This document shows, in pieces, positions 35,001 through 46,334 of a DNA stretch of 64,000 nt. The translations under genes were made by a program, and so were the position numbers. The stretch spans positions 9,725,983 to 9,789,982 of the forward strand of contig NC_087077.1 in NCBI RefSeq assembly GCF_026151205.1. Direction: 5' to 3'. The first letter of the stretch is position 1. Each line of letters begins with the position of its first letter. The notes under the pieces were generated by a model that ran no database searches, was not told where the DNA came from, and worked only from the letters and a program-made list of their open reading frames with translations. The stretch is from Bolinopsis microptera. Lineage: Eukaryota > Ctenophora > Tentaculata > Lobata > Bolinopsidae.

Positions 35001-38000
35001 TTGTTCCCTTCATTGTGCTGATTCCGGGAAATGAACGATATCTCATTCTACAGAATGATGAGAGCGTAAACAGAATGCTTCCCGGAATCAGCACAATGAA
35101 GGGAACAAGATGCTGTTGGAATTTCAATTATTCATCTTCCACCCGTAGTCCCTAATAACATGTTTTATTTATCAATGATTCGAACGGTCCTGTCGATACT
35201 TACTCGCTCCTTCTTACAGCTTATAACTGCATCGAAATATATCATTATCAATCACAACTAAAGATATGTTTTATTCAAGATTTGGGAAATTTGGGGGTTA
35301 GGTTTGGCCACGATATGTTTAACGTATAATATTATTATTTGTTCCTGCAAGACCATCGACAAGTTCAACTCGGCCCGCGTCTTGGTAGGTTATAAACCTA
35401 CAACGAAGTTCCACCATGCTGCTTATTATTGAGTTCCTTGTACCAGTTCCAGAACCTGCCTTCACTATTACAGTTAGAGTTGTCCGCCCTCGCTACCCCC
35501 GCAAAAAGCTTTTTTAAAGGACATTAAAAACATTTTAGATTTTTTTGTCAACTTGAATGGTCAAAGTCGCCTTAGCACTGGGCAAAAAATAAATTTGAGA
35601 CATGGCTTGAAACCGTAAGCTTTCTTTACTCGACTTTCGATGACATCACCTTCAACCGGTTAAGCTAAGTTGAACTATTTTATGGAGCGATTTCTGTGTG
35701 ATGTAGTATATGAAACGCCTCGCGCTTAAAATGTTAAATTAAAATAACCCGTTGTGCTATAAGTATAAGTATAACGCACGTACGTCGGGAATATTTTCAA
35801 AACAATCCCTCGTGCTAAGCAATTTGGATTATTATCAATTATCCACTTATCCCGTGCACTGCGAGATAAGCTGAAATATTATAATCCCTGTGCGTGCCGG
35901 CATTATCTGTGCTTTAAATTCAGAAACATTTTACATTAATCTAGTGCTATAACTCATTTGTACTTTATTACATTTTTTTGGAGACATATTTGATTGAAAA
36001 CATAATATTTTAGATTTGGTTTATGGAGACGCTAAACTTAATACTTTATAGAGACATAAAACGTCAAATTTTTAAAAAGGTGTAATCAACATACATTGAA
36101 ATTCTAATTATAGTTATACTTACACATTTACATTTACAACCAAATAAATCAAAGTCTAAATCAAACCTGATACAGATTGTCAGTTATAAATACTATAAAT
36201 ACAATTCAAGACCTCTTCTTCATTAGTTTTAGTCCGTTTACAGACAATAATAGGGCTTCTGACTTCTGAGGGGATGATGCTCAGAAAATGCTCACTTTAA
36301 ACTGCAGGTCTTGGAGAAATAAAAGGGGTTCTAGATTCTTCCCGCTATACTTTCTCAGGCCGTATCGTGGCCGTACAGAGGCCATATAGAGGCCGTTAAT
36401 TATAGGGCGTATCGTGACCAAACCTAATCTCCCAATTTCCCAAGATTTGATACCGACTTGAATTGAAAACGGTATAATTACACCCTAAAGTGGCGCGCCA
36501 TTTCACTTGATTACGTGCACGTTGCCTGCATGCGGCACTGTACGTCAAATCACCACATATCATCCAAATTACACAAGCTGCCATCCCATTGGCATTACTA
36601 GTTACATAGTAGGTACACGGTGTAATACGTAGTAACGGCTATTTTTGCCCAAGAGTAAGAATACTTGTTGTTACAATGAGAGAGCTAATAATTTATAAAA
36701 TAGCAGAAAAAAATGTCAAAATGTAGCAGGAAAAGCGGCAAAAACGAGTTTGCCATTTTTCTTTTGTTCAAATTACGGGAAAAACGAGCCGTTTAGCTGT
36801 CTAAACAGACATAATTATCAACTGTGGTGATTGCAAAAGCACTGGGTTGTCGTTAAATGCTTTGCTCCGCAGTTGATTACAGATAGTTTGCTGTCGGTTT
36901 ACAAGAGTTATATCCTATTTAAAGAAAATTATTTAATCGACCATTACAACCATTTTTCAGTCTACTGGGAAAATCCCTGCTTTTGATATATTATTGACGT
37001 CTATTTGAGTTGCCTTACTCTCGTTATTTTAACTAATGTTTTCTACTTTCGATTTGTAATCAACGTCATCTGTTATGATTATAGTTTTAATTTTGTGTAC
37101 CTTCCTCTACCACTTATTACGGTCTATGATCTTTAATATTTGTCACCTTTGCGGCATTGCATCATTATATTTTAGTATTTTGATTAACCGTTTGCACTAA
37201 CTGGTTATGTAATGTTGTCATGGTGCAGCACAATTTCCAAATTATTTAAATATTAAATTCTATTGTGGTTGTAAGGTGGAGTAACACGGAGTTAATTCGA
37301 GAAATTAGTTTTTTTTCTCGGGTGATATCACCGGGTGAAATTATTATTTTGGGAGTTTATTCCAAAATTTTGGCGAATAACTTCATTTCTTGTTATGTGT
37401 TTGTTCTCCGTAGTAACAAATTGCAACTGTTCCGACCACTACGGAAGTGACACAGAAGATCTCTCCCTGCGGATGAGTGATAACGGACGATCTGTTTCTA
37501 AGACTACGGGAAATGGAAATTATGGGAAAAGTTACAGAAGGACCTCTACATTTCGCCGTTTGGTTGAAAACTCCGCCTTGGGACTTGGTACTACCACCCC
37601 TTTGACGATCACTGAAGTATCTGTATCTGACGGAAATACTTGTCCGATTCCTGAAGTTGGTACTGTGGCTCAGGGGAACTCATCAACTAGTCACGTGACC
37701 ATACCTGCAAGTCACGTGACCATACCAACAAATCAAACTCAAATGACCAAGATCAGCGAACAAGGAAGCAAAACTGAGGATCCGTTATCAATGAAAGGCG
37801 TACTTCGTAAAACAAGAAAGTTGACAGTGACAGAAGTAGACAAGCCGTCTGTTGCTAAACTGGATCTGAGAAAGGCTAGTTTGAACTTGAATCAAAGGTC
37901 TGCTGCAGCTCAAAGCAACTGGAGGAGTTTAGCCGATACAACAATCCCGTCGAAGCCAACGCGTACTCCAAGTCTTTGTAAGAGATATATTATACGGCAT

Positions 38001-41000
38001 GTATATTGTATATTGTACATGCTGCTGTCGAGCCGTACACTATTGTTAACTGTACAGTAAAAGAGTAAAAATAAGTTTTTACTCTTTGTGACCAACTCTA
38101 AAATCGCCAATGGGATCCCGATCAGGGATTTAAAGTTTCGTGTAAACATGTCAGAAAGTTAGAAGACCACCCGTATAAATTGAAATCTGTTGCCAAATTA
38201 CTGTAACAGTACTCTGTAACGGTGTTTCTTTTCGGCAGTTCTTTAAGGAAATTATCATCATCAAAAATACTGCCTGGATTTTAACATATTCATTCTATTT
38301 CAGGGTCAGCCCTGGACCTAGGAGACTTGATAAAGAACACGGTGCAGAAAGCGATGGTTCAGAAAAACGGGAAGGGGTTTTTACAATTAATTTATCGGAA
38401 CAATCTTACTCAGAAGAACGATTTATTGCAGCTTATCAACGATAAGATTATAGAATCTGGACAAGTTTTGGGTTCCTATAAGTAAGTAGAATATATCATT
38501 CGATTAAAATGGCCGTGCAAATCTGTTTCACTCGACAATTTCAGTCCCTCAAAATATCTTGGCAATTAATTTTGATTCCTTTACGTTAAAAACATTACAC
38601 GTTCCTTAAAAATCAGACAAATATAATCCTCCTTTTATATAATCACCCTTTCACAATACAGGCAAATAGAAATATCAGACGAAGAGTTGACACCACATCT
38701 CAAATCAGAAGATTTGAACAACACGGACGCCAGAGGACAGACAGCGCTACATTTAGCAGCTCAGTACTGCTCAAAAAGTGTCCTAAACAAGTCAGTTTTC
38801 TTGATAAATTTTATTCTAAATCGCCTACCTATGTCCAGTAGATATTATGGCCCTAAAGAAGACAGTATCTTACTTAATGCCAATATGCAATCTTCGTTAT
38901 GTGACTATCTTTTGAGATCTAAGATTGATCGATTCCAAACTATCAAAGAGTGTTCTCAATAAGTCAGTTTTACTGTCGAAAATTTGTATCTAGACCACTT
39001 ACCAATGCCCAAGAGAAATTATTGTTATGAAATCGAATTCTACCATCCACAAATAGAGAATTACCAATAGAAAACCCACCAACGACATGCTAAATGCTTA
39101 TTACCGTCTAAATTCTGGACTCAAGTATTGTCATGTTCGATTTGATTACAGACTACCCACACTCATCATCGTCTTCAGGATGTTGGCATCAGGATCAGAC
39201 CCTTTAAAGCGAGACATTGACGGTCTAACCCCGTCTCACTTTGCTGCAATAGCCGGTAACGTGGAGACGTTTGGCGAGTTGCCAAAAGCCTGTCATACCA
39301 TGGTGGACAGTGTTGGGTGCCGGATGCCCATACACTATGCTGCTATCTGTGGGAAGATGGACATCATGGACATGCTCATCTCTTATGCTAGTTAGTCTAG
39401 CATCTAATGTTTACGTGTGGGCGGGTCAAAATTGTGATTTGATATATCTGCTGACTAATGCTAATGCACTGTCTATCCTGATACAGTCATACTAAATAGC
39501 TTGAATGCCGGAACCCTGTGCTAGATTCTATAATTGATATTGTAATCTAACTTTCGGTCAAATTTTCAAATCAAATCATGTTTTGGTCATCCCCACAAGA
39601 AAATTACCGAAATTTCCGGTCCAGTCATTTCCTTATCCCCACAATAATCCTAAAAGGAACATTCCAGACCAACATATCGACACAGAAGACGGCTACGGAA
39701 GCACACCCCTTGTACTCGCTGCAATGTACGGGCATCCTACCGTTGCCGAGGTGAGGGAATATAGGTGGCAGACCACACCTTATTTAGGAATCATTGGTGG
39801 AGTGGTTAATGACCGTTCAGAACCTGGTTCTGAACGTTTTACTCCTATTTAAGTATTTACCAATATATATTTTGTAATGATCATTTAAATGGTCGTTCGT
39901 CCAGGTTTTTTGTCTGTGTTCGGATAGTTACAGTGTTTTTCCATCGTCCAATGTCTCTGCATAAGCAGTAACTTCGGTAAACTTGGCATTCGCCGTTTTT
40001 AATAATGGTTGTCATTGACATCTTTAAAAATCGAACATACTTTCGACCTATTTTACAAAAACCTTTTTCGTCTACAAAATATAGTTATTAAATGATGATC
40101 ATTTAAATGGTCGTTCGTCCAGGTTTTTTGTCTGTGTTCGGATAGTTACAGTGTTTTTTCCATCGTCCATTGTCTCTGCATAAGCAGTAACTTCTGTAAA
40201 CTTGACATTCGCCATTTTTAATAATGGTTGTCATTGACATCTTTAAAAATCGAACATACTTTCGACCTATTTTACAAAAACCTTTTTCGTCTACAAAATA
40301 TAATTATTAAATGTTTCTAAAAACTTTTTATAACTGTTTTTCCAATGTCTATAATTGTTATAATTATTTGATTGAAATATATTTGCAGGAATTGATAGTG
40401 AGAGGAGCCAGCGGAGACGTGCTCAACAGGAACCAAATACCAGCAGTCACTGTTGTTAACCAGTTCTACGACAAACTTGGGGAGTTGATGCTCGACAGGT
40501 TAGTTCTAATTAATTTATCAAAATTAACTTAATTGATTCATCACATTGACAATCATTTCAAATGACACAAAATTTCTCTTCCAATTGTGTAAAATTAGTA
40601 AATTACCGAGTTACGATTTGGCATCATTGATTGAAGTGTTTCTGCACAATAATCAGTCGTATAACCTTCATTTATTTGCCACGCTGAAAATAAGAAATAA
40701 CCATTGTATTTGTACGTGCTACGTTTAGCTAAATTGTATGTTATGACCAACTGCCAACGTTAGAAATTTGTTGGTTACATCACTAATTAGTTTCATGCCA
40801 CTTCCACTGCCAGTTATTTTAACTGAAACCTGGCTGCTCTCTCTACAAGATATGGCTTCCACAGACACACTAATCTGCTATATTCACCCAAATAAGCTTA
40901 CTTAATAGAATTGTTTGTTTCTATTATTAGAAAGGTTTATTTATGTTTTCAAACTGATGAAAATAAACCAAAGCTTTGTCACGCTTCAAGAAGAATGATT

Positions 41001-44000
41001 CAATTTATCAAAATCTCCATTACGATAAAAAATAACGCCAAGCTTCACCTAGGTACAAGAAATATGACGAATACTCAAACTCTATAACTGTTAACTTGGA
41101 GCCACTAGTAAAGAGAGACATTAATGCTGGAAACTCCAAAGAACAATATTCGTTTTATCAGGTAAAAGCACTGTCTTATTTCCAATGACGAAAACGATGT
41201 ATTACCCTGTATATTCAGTTCTTGATTCCTTCTATAAGAAACAGTTCCAAAATTAGCCACAAGAGTTTAATCTTATCTCCAAAATCTAACACAATCCTAT
41301 AGTTTCTGATTGAATTGTTTGTTTTAATCCTCCAATTTCTGATGGCCGTGTCTGTTCTCCGCAGGTGATGATCAGCACAGCTAGTAACGACTCCACCAAC
41401 CACCCTGTCATCAGAGAACTGACTGATAAAAAGTGGAACCTGTACGCTCAGAGACGCTTCATCTTACAGCTCATAGGTGGGAGTTTCAGTTACTTTGATT
41501 GTAGAGCTCATTGGTTTATGTTACTTAAATAATTAATAGCGGGTTCAAATATGATATGTGTTTATCCAATATCCATCATAATTGAGCAACGGAATTCCTC
41601 TTTCGAATGAACTCGCTAATTCTAAAGCTTTATTTTAAAAATATCTCTCTGACCCTCTATTTTCAGTTCTAGCGATGTTCAACATATTTTGGACCTCAAT
41701 CTACGTGTGGCCCCACACTCACGGCTCAGACAAGCATCTCCGGATCATGGGGATGGTCATCATGTTCATCGGGGGTTTTAGCATCTTCGCCCATATCATT
41801 GTGAACGCTTACATTGTCATGTTAGTTTTACTTTCATTGTTCTTTTTTGAGAATATTTTTGAGCTGTGAATTGGGCCGGATTTGTCAGACTACAACCTCA
41901 TTTTTAATATATGTTCACCAATTTAAGAGTTAACAAAAGATAAAATAATTATTTTCAGCAAGAAGAAGATGTTAAATAATTATCTCACAAAGATAATAAA
42001 CCAAGCGTACGAGTTTGAGAAAGCAGCAAAACACCCTTTAACAGAATCCTCTTTCAAACACGTTAAAACAGAAAACAAAAAACTAATGAAGAGGAGATCG
42101 TTTGTGTCTACGCTGGTGATATTTGGAGTAAAGTGCCTCATTGATAGCTTGTGGATGACGTTTTTAGGTAAAGAAAATAATTTATGTTGTTAAAAATAAA
42201 GGTATTAGATGGTCTATAAATCTAGATTTTAAATACGGACAGAGCCGTATAGTAGTCTTAGAAAGTACCATAAACCATGAGTCATGATCGATATAGCTGG
42301 AGTGTCGAATTGTAATGACCACGATTTTGAAATTTAGATTTATCGATAATTTAGACAGACCATTATTTAATTTCGCTATTAACGAACAGCTAAGTATTAT
42401 GGGCGATTATACCGAAAATTTATAATTTCGCAATGTAAAAATTGATATTAGAATGTTAATTCACGTGTATTTGCCACAGGTATGAGGGTAAACGCGTTTC
42501 TACAAGGAGACGCAGACCATCACGACGAAGGAGAAGGAGGTGAAGGGAATGAAACAGAACCTGAAGCTGACAATTATTTGAGCGAGACTTCTATGTACCT
42601 CATCGGTAAGTTCCATTCATGAGACATTCAAATTTATGTTACAAAATAATTGGAATCTGCTCTCTTCTGTTAAACTTACTTACTAATACATCAGCTGGAT
42701 AAGCTAGATTTACCTTTACTTCTGGTTTGCACCTGTAAGTATGTCTTATCACTCGTGCCGTGATGACTAATCCTGATCTCCTCCCCCCAGTAAGCGACAT
42801 CGCGGTATCGATCCTCCTGATAATGATCTGGATCCAGCTGTTTGCAGCGTGCTCCATCTCCAAGAGTGTGGGGAGATTTGTCGTCTTCACGCGCGAGGTG
42901 GCTGGTATATGTTCAGTGTTTTGATTCAGGGTACATGTTCAGCAATCAGAAGCAGGGGTCTTGGTATCTAAGGGAGATTTGATCTGGGCTTCTTGATAAG
43001 CTTCATGTTTAGCAGTTGGCAAGATGCCAGGGTTGTTGATTCAGCAGGGTCCTTAATTATAGCAACCTGTCACGGTCTACATGTTTACTGTTTACCTGGT
43101 TTTGAGAATGAACGGGGAAAGCAGCTGTTCTGGCTTTAGTATAGCTACTCTAATAGCCTGGATAGACAGGATTTTGAATTAGGATTATTATTTTACCATT
43201 TCTACCTGATTCTAACGAGGTCTATTAATCTTAAAACTTATTATAAACTTTGTCTTAAATCGACAAAGTAAATAGTTTAAGAACTACCATTTTCATTCTA
43301 AATGCTAACAAATTCTTGTGTTAATACTTTTATATCAAGAAGCTTGTACCTTAACATGCTCTCATGTCAGGTGGTTAGAGACGTTGCCCAGGTATTCTCT
43401 GTGTACGTGGTGCTGTTCATTCCCATGACTGCTATATTCTGGAAAACTATCTACACACATGCCGAAGCTGGATACCACATATTTTGGTAATTATTTAAGT
43501 AACGAGTAACCATAGTAACCATAGTACTGACTAGTGACTACTGACAAACAGCAGATTCTAAACTTTTATCCAATTACAAATGAGTAAATCAATAAGTAAA
43601 ATAAGTAGAAAATATTAAATGGTAAGTATATAAATATTTAAAAACAGTAGAAAATATAAAATAATAAGTAAATGAATTAGTAAAATGAGTGGAAAATATT
43701 AAATGATAAGTAAATAAATAAGTACAATGAGTAGAAAATATAAAATGCTAAGTAAAATAACCCATGATCCTCCCAGGTACGACGTGCCATTCGTAGTACT
43801 AAGAATGTTGGTAGTAGACTACGACTACGAGATGGGTAAGAGTTCCGCAGAGAGGGTTAAGATAGGACCCTGGTGGGATGTTATATCAATCATGTGGCTA
43901 CTTCTCTCAGCTATGATCATGTTAAACCTATTTATTGCTCTCATGACTGACCGGTAAAATATTTCACATATTTTGAATATAATTATATTAACCACCTTTG

Positions 44001-45122
44001 GGTTTTTAGTTAGAAATATTTGCAGTGCTATTACTATTAGCAAGATTTTTAGTGAATGAGATCTACTGAACCATCTAAAAGTTCAGGCTTGTTTACATGC
44101 CAGAATTGGCAGGGAACCAAAAAGAGCCAATACTATTTTCTAGGTGTCCTAAGATTATGTCGTGAGTCCAGTTTGTTCATGAATAAGCCTCATCTGAATT
44201 AAACACGTTGCTCTTAGAGTTGGACCGATTAGAGCTCTCTGCCGACTAACCACCTACACCGCGACTCTGGAGTAGCTGGAGTAGCTGGAGTAGCTGAGAC
44301 TAATACTATACATTGTAGGTCTCTAGTAACACACTGTTTTTCACTTTACACACACTGTTTTTCAGGTACACACGTCTCGGAGAAGGAGCAATGGCTATGT
44401 GTAGTTTACAGAGAGCACAATTTGTGTCCAACTGTGATTGTATCATGGGAAGGAATGCAGTGAGAAGTTACTCTGAGAAAATACTCCGAGATTCACCAGT
44501 TGTCACGATACAGCTTGAACATGAGAACCATCAGCACGAGTAAGAATTCTTTAATAAAATGTAGAGTTTGTTGGAACTCTGCAGCTCTTCGAAATTACAC
44601 GCTAAGTACTATATAAGCATACATGACTTATCTTCGTTAATTTGTCTTCACCTGCTGCAAAAAGAAACCCACCACCGATATTTTTACCTGGGTTTTGATG
44701 ATTTAACCTTGCATGAATCTAGAATTTTCCATCTTATAGTTGAATCTTACTGAAAGCGGGCGTATACAATTCATTATTACACAATCCCTATCATAATAAA
44801 TCTGCATTAACCTCACTTTAGGGACGTATTAAACGAAGTCAAGACTTTAACAGAAAAAATAGACGAAATCTCCAAAAAGTTAGACCAAATGTCCGGTCAA
44901 TCCAAGAACCTCAACACTCCCAGCCCTTTTTCGAGGCAGACAAGTGAAGCTCAAGACTTCTTTTCAACAAAAGACAATATTACACCTTCCAACATTACCA
45001 AAATTACCAAAAACATTTCCAAAACTAATTCAGAAGAACCACCACAGGTTACCCCTGCGTCTGTCAATAAATTCAGAGGACTGTTAAGTAAGTCTCAGAG
45101 TCTTAAATCGCCCAGGAGTTAA
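31864..45122 (+). CDS. TRP cation channel with ankyrin repeats (TRP-A copy)
   Basis: One of four candidate first exons joins 16 constant exons: 37414-37977, 38304-38481, 38662-38790, 39179-39390, 39668-39750, 40389-40498, 41053-41161, 41365-41476, 41667-41820, 41959-42167, 42480-42605, 42791-42897, 43371-43486, 43777-43953, 44366-44539, 44822-45122. All phases agree; with the 31864 exon the protein has 1017 residues. Residues 65-250 are Ser/Thr-rich and cytosolic. Ankyrin repeats lie at about 315-460 (DARGQTALHLAA, DIDGLTPSHFAAIAG, CRMPIHYAAICGKMD, GSTPLVLAAMYGHP). The pre-S1 region reads HPVIRELTDKKWNLYAQRR. Six membrane segments follow, with S4-S5 around GRFVVFTREVVRDVAQVFSV, pore LRMLVVDYDYEMG and S6 WLLLSAMIMLNLFIALMTDR. 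The C-terminus has a short coiled coil (VLNEVKTLTEKIDEISKKLD) and a Ser-rich tail. TRP channels are tetrameric sensory cation channels; subfamily and stimulus are not known here. The gene runs tail to tail with a second TRP. Confidence 0.88.
32492..32516 (+). CDS. TRP-A candidate first exon 2
   Basis: A GC-richer leader (about 32340-32491) ends in ATG and a very short coding exon, MSRSDSLF, with donor gtaagt in phase 1. It looks like an independent promoter with its own 5' UTR. Confidence 0.55.
33114..33213 (+). CDS. TRP-A candidate first exon 3
   Basis: 33 codons plus one base, starting MRTLPIPSSLNPDQKDEPP and ending KTGRQSKF, donor gtaagt, phase 1. The flank (gtaagttcgatgtgcaacaa, then ctggatggtt) resembles that of exon 1, and the endings RRQSTF and GRQSKF are alike. 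Confidence 0.65.
33328..33384 (+). pseudogene. Decayed copy of TRP-A first exon 1
   Basis: After 'acgcag' comes aggagatactcccacaaccc, then ctaccgaccaaacgtctcaa. These track the start of the 31864 exon (cggaaatattccgactccgc and ctccgaccaaacctcttaaa) but the copy lacks the ATG, has indels and soon meets a stop. Confidence 0.6.
34136..34295 (+). CDS. TRP-A candidate first exon 4
   Basis: 53 codons plus one base, starting MAGSSHETIRCIFPLAPGSQ and ending TPASGK, donor gtaagt, phase 1. Internal near-repeats (FPLAPGSQ, RTPGSQTS, FPLTPASG) suggest growth by short duplications. Nearest candidate to the constant exons. Confidence 0.6.
34719..34829. mobile_element. Small fold-back element
   Basis: acatagctatttttcatg returns inverted at the right end (catgaaaaatagctatgt), followed inward by gagact / agtctc, with about 55 bases between the arms. 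Confidence 0.65.
34955..35154. mobile_element. 200-bp fold-back MITE with 8-bp target duplication (hAT-like)
   Basis: Arms of about 75 bases starting tagggactacgggtgg are near-perfect inverted copies around a spacer of about 45 bases. The flanks are ataacatg on both sides (34947-34954 and 35155-35162). An 8-bp duplication is typical of the hAT superfamily. It lies in the 5' intron of TRP-A. Transcribed, it would form a long hairpin RNA. Confidence 0.88.
35163..37413 (+). other. Last part of TRP-A 5' intron, no feature recognised
   Basis: AT-rich sequence with only short ORFs. A run of gtatcgtggccgtacagaggccatatagaggccg near 36360, split as short cggccgt-like units, is the only local structure noticed. 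The acceptor ttctccgtag at 37404-37413 opens the first constant exon. Confidence 0.4.
39878..40312. repeat. 218-bp tandem duplication in TRP-A intron
   Basis: The segment starting tgatcatttaaatggtcgtt at 39878 is repeated from 40096 with only a few substitutions and one extra T. It lies between exons 6 and 7 and contains no exon, so it should be neutral for the protein. Confidence 0.95.
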
Positions 45123-45753
45123 CCTTAACTCTTACTTCACACGTGACAGTGAAGCTGGGGTGAAGTTGAAATATCACTTAAAGTTTGGTTGACTATTTGT
45201 TAGGTTGTTATAAGTTTGAAAATGTCAGATTAAAGAAGGAGTGTTTGGAAGCTTCGAGAAGCTTCGAGAAGTTCAGCTCGAGATCCACTCCTGATCATGG
45301 ACGTGTTTGTTTTGGGACGAGTAAAAGACTTGGATGATCAGTAAATAAAGACAAATAGAAATGGAAAGGAATTCAGTCAATTTACAGTAAACAGCTACTA
45401 AAAAAGAACAAATCCATACGAAAGCAACGATTTGACTTGTAGTTGCAATTGCAGTGGATCTTCAGCACACCTTCCTTATATTATTGGAGGATTTGAAATG
45501 CGTGTCTCTTAACAATTTGCAAATACCTTTTATTTAAAGGCCAGTATCGTTTAAAGTTTGGCCGATAGTTTTGATAGAAATCAATTTTGTAATTTAGCGA
45601 TGCAGTGTTAGCAATTTAAGTGTTAGCGATTAGTATTCAATAATATCTTTTCTTGCGTCAAAATTTCAGTTAAAAATAGTTACAATTTCTTTTTCATATC
45701 TTAATCCGTGCAAGACAACAATAAATTCAATTTAAACTAAAAACTGGGATTCA

Positions 45754-46210
45754 TCATTGACTCTTACAATTATCTTGGCGGCTATAAACAGTCTCACGAC
45801 TCTCACTACTACTCACAGTCTCTTCAGTATCATGCCTGATCCTTGTTAAAGTTGTCTCTAGCCGGGGAGTTCCCTCGGCAGCGGGTTCCACGATGTTTGT
45901 ACTGGAAGCAGCAGCAGCGGTCTCAAGGCCTGTAACAGTGGCTCTGCGAGATGTTCTGCGAGAAGCTTCTGTCGTAGCCTTTTTGGCTTTACTTGGTCTT
46001 CTCTTTGACCTGCTAGAATCAACAGAGTTGTTCCTCTTCCAGTAGCAGGGAGGTGGTCTACAATACTCAATACTGACTAATCGTACTTATACTCAGAAAA
46101 ACATGCCTTAAGAGGTTCAGAGAATACAGCATTGAAGTCATAGCAATCCATGGCCTACCACAAAGTATGCAACCTACGAAGAATACGACAGTACCGAGCA
46201 GAATATTCAT
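45754..46210 (-). CDS. Small secreted basic protein between the TRP genes
   Basis: Two exons, 46210-46159 and 46076-45754, join across an 82-base intron (gtaggc...gattag) to 124 residues. The start MNILLGTVVFFVGCILC is a typical signal peptide. Next comes a small cysteine patch (IEYCRPPCYWKR), then a Lys/Arg-rich segment (SRSKRRPSKAKKATTEASRR) and an acidic Ser-rich tail (EETVSSSESRETVYSRQD) with one last cysteine near the end. No domain is recognised. KRR and RR sites could be processing sites of a secreted precursor, but an anchored or nuclear role is possible if the leader is a membrane anchor. It lies in the 1.2 kb between two convergent channel genes, on the strand of TRP-B and just after its 3' end. 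A different frame across the second exon (ending at 45858) is open but shorter and lacks a matching start. Confidence 0.55.
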
Positions 46211-46334
46211 TTTCACATCTCCAATTCCGGATCATTCCGGACTTTTTCCAAACAAAAACCTATACTGAAAGGGAACAACTCTCTTTGTTAATTGGTCAAT
46301 AATTACTTAATCAGCAGACTCATCACTTCTCTAT

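Noticed and set aside
34903..35127. 74-codon minus-strand ORF
   Set aside because: It is read from the fold-back element at 34955-35154.
45858..46070. ORF MSIVDHLPATGRG... as a protein
   Set aside because: The alternative frame of the same exon joins a signal-peptide exon in phase, runs longer and has a typical disordered tail.
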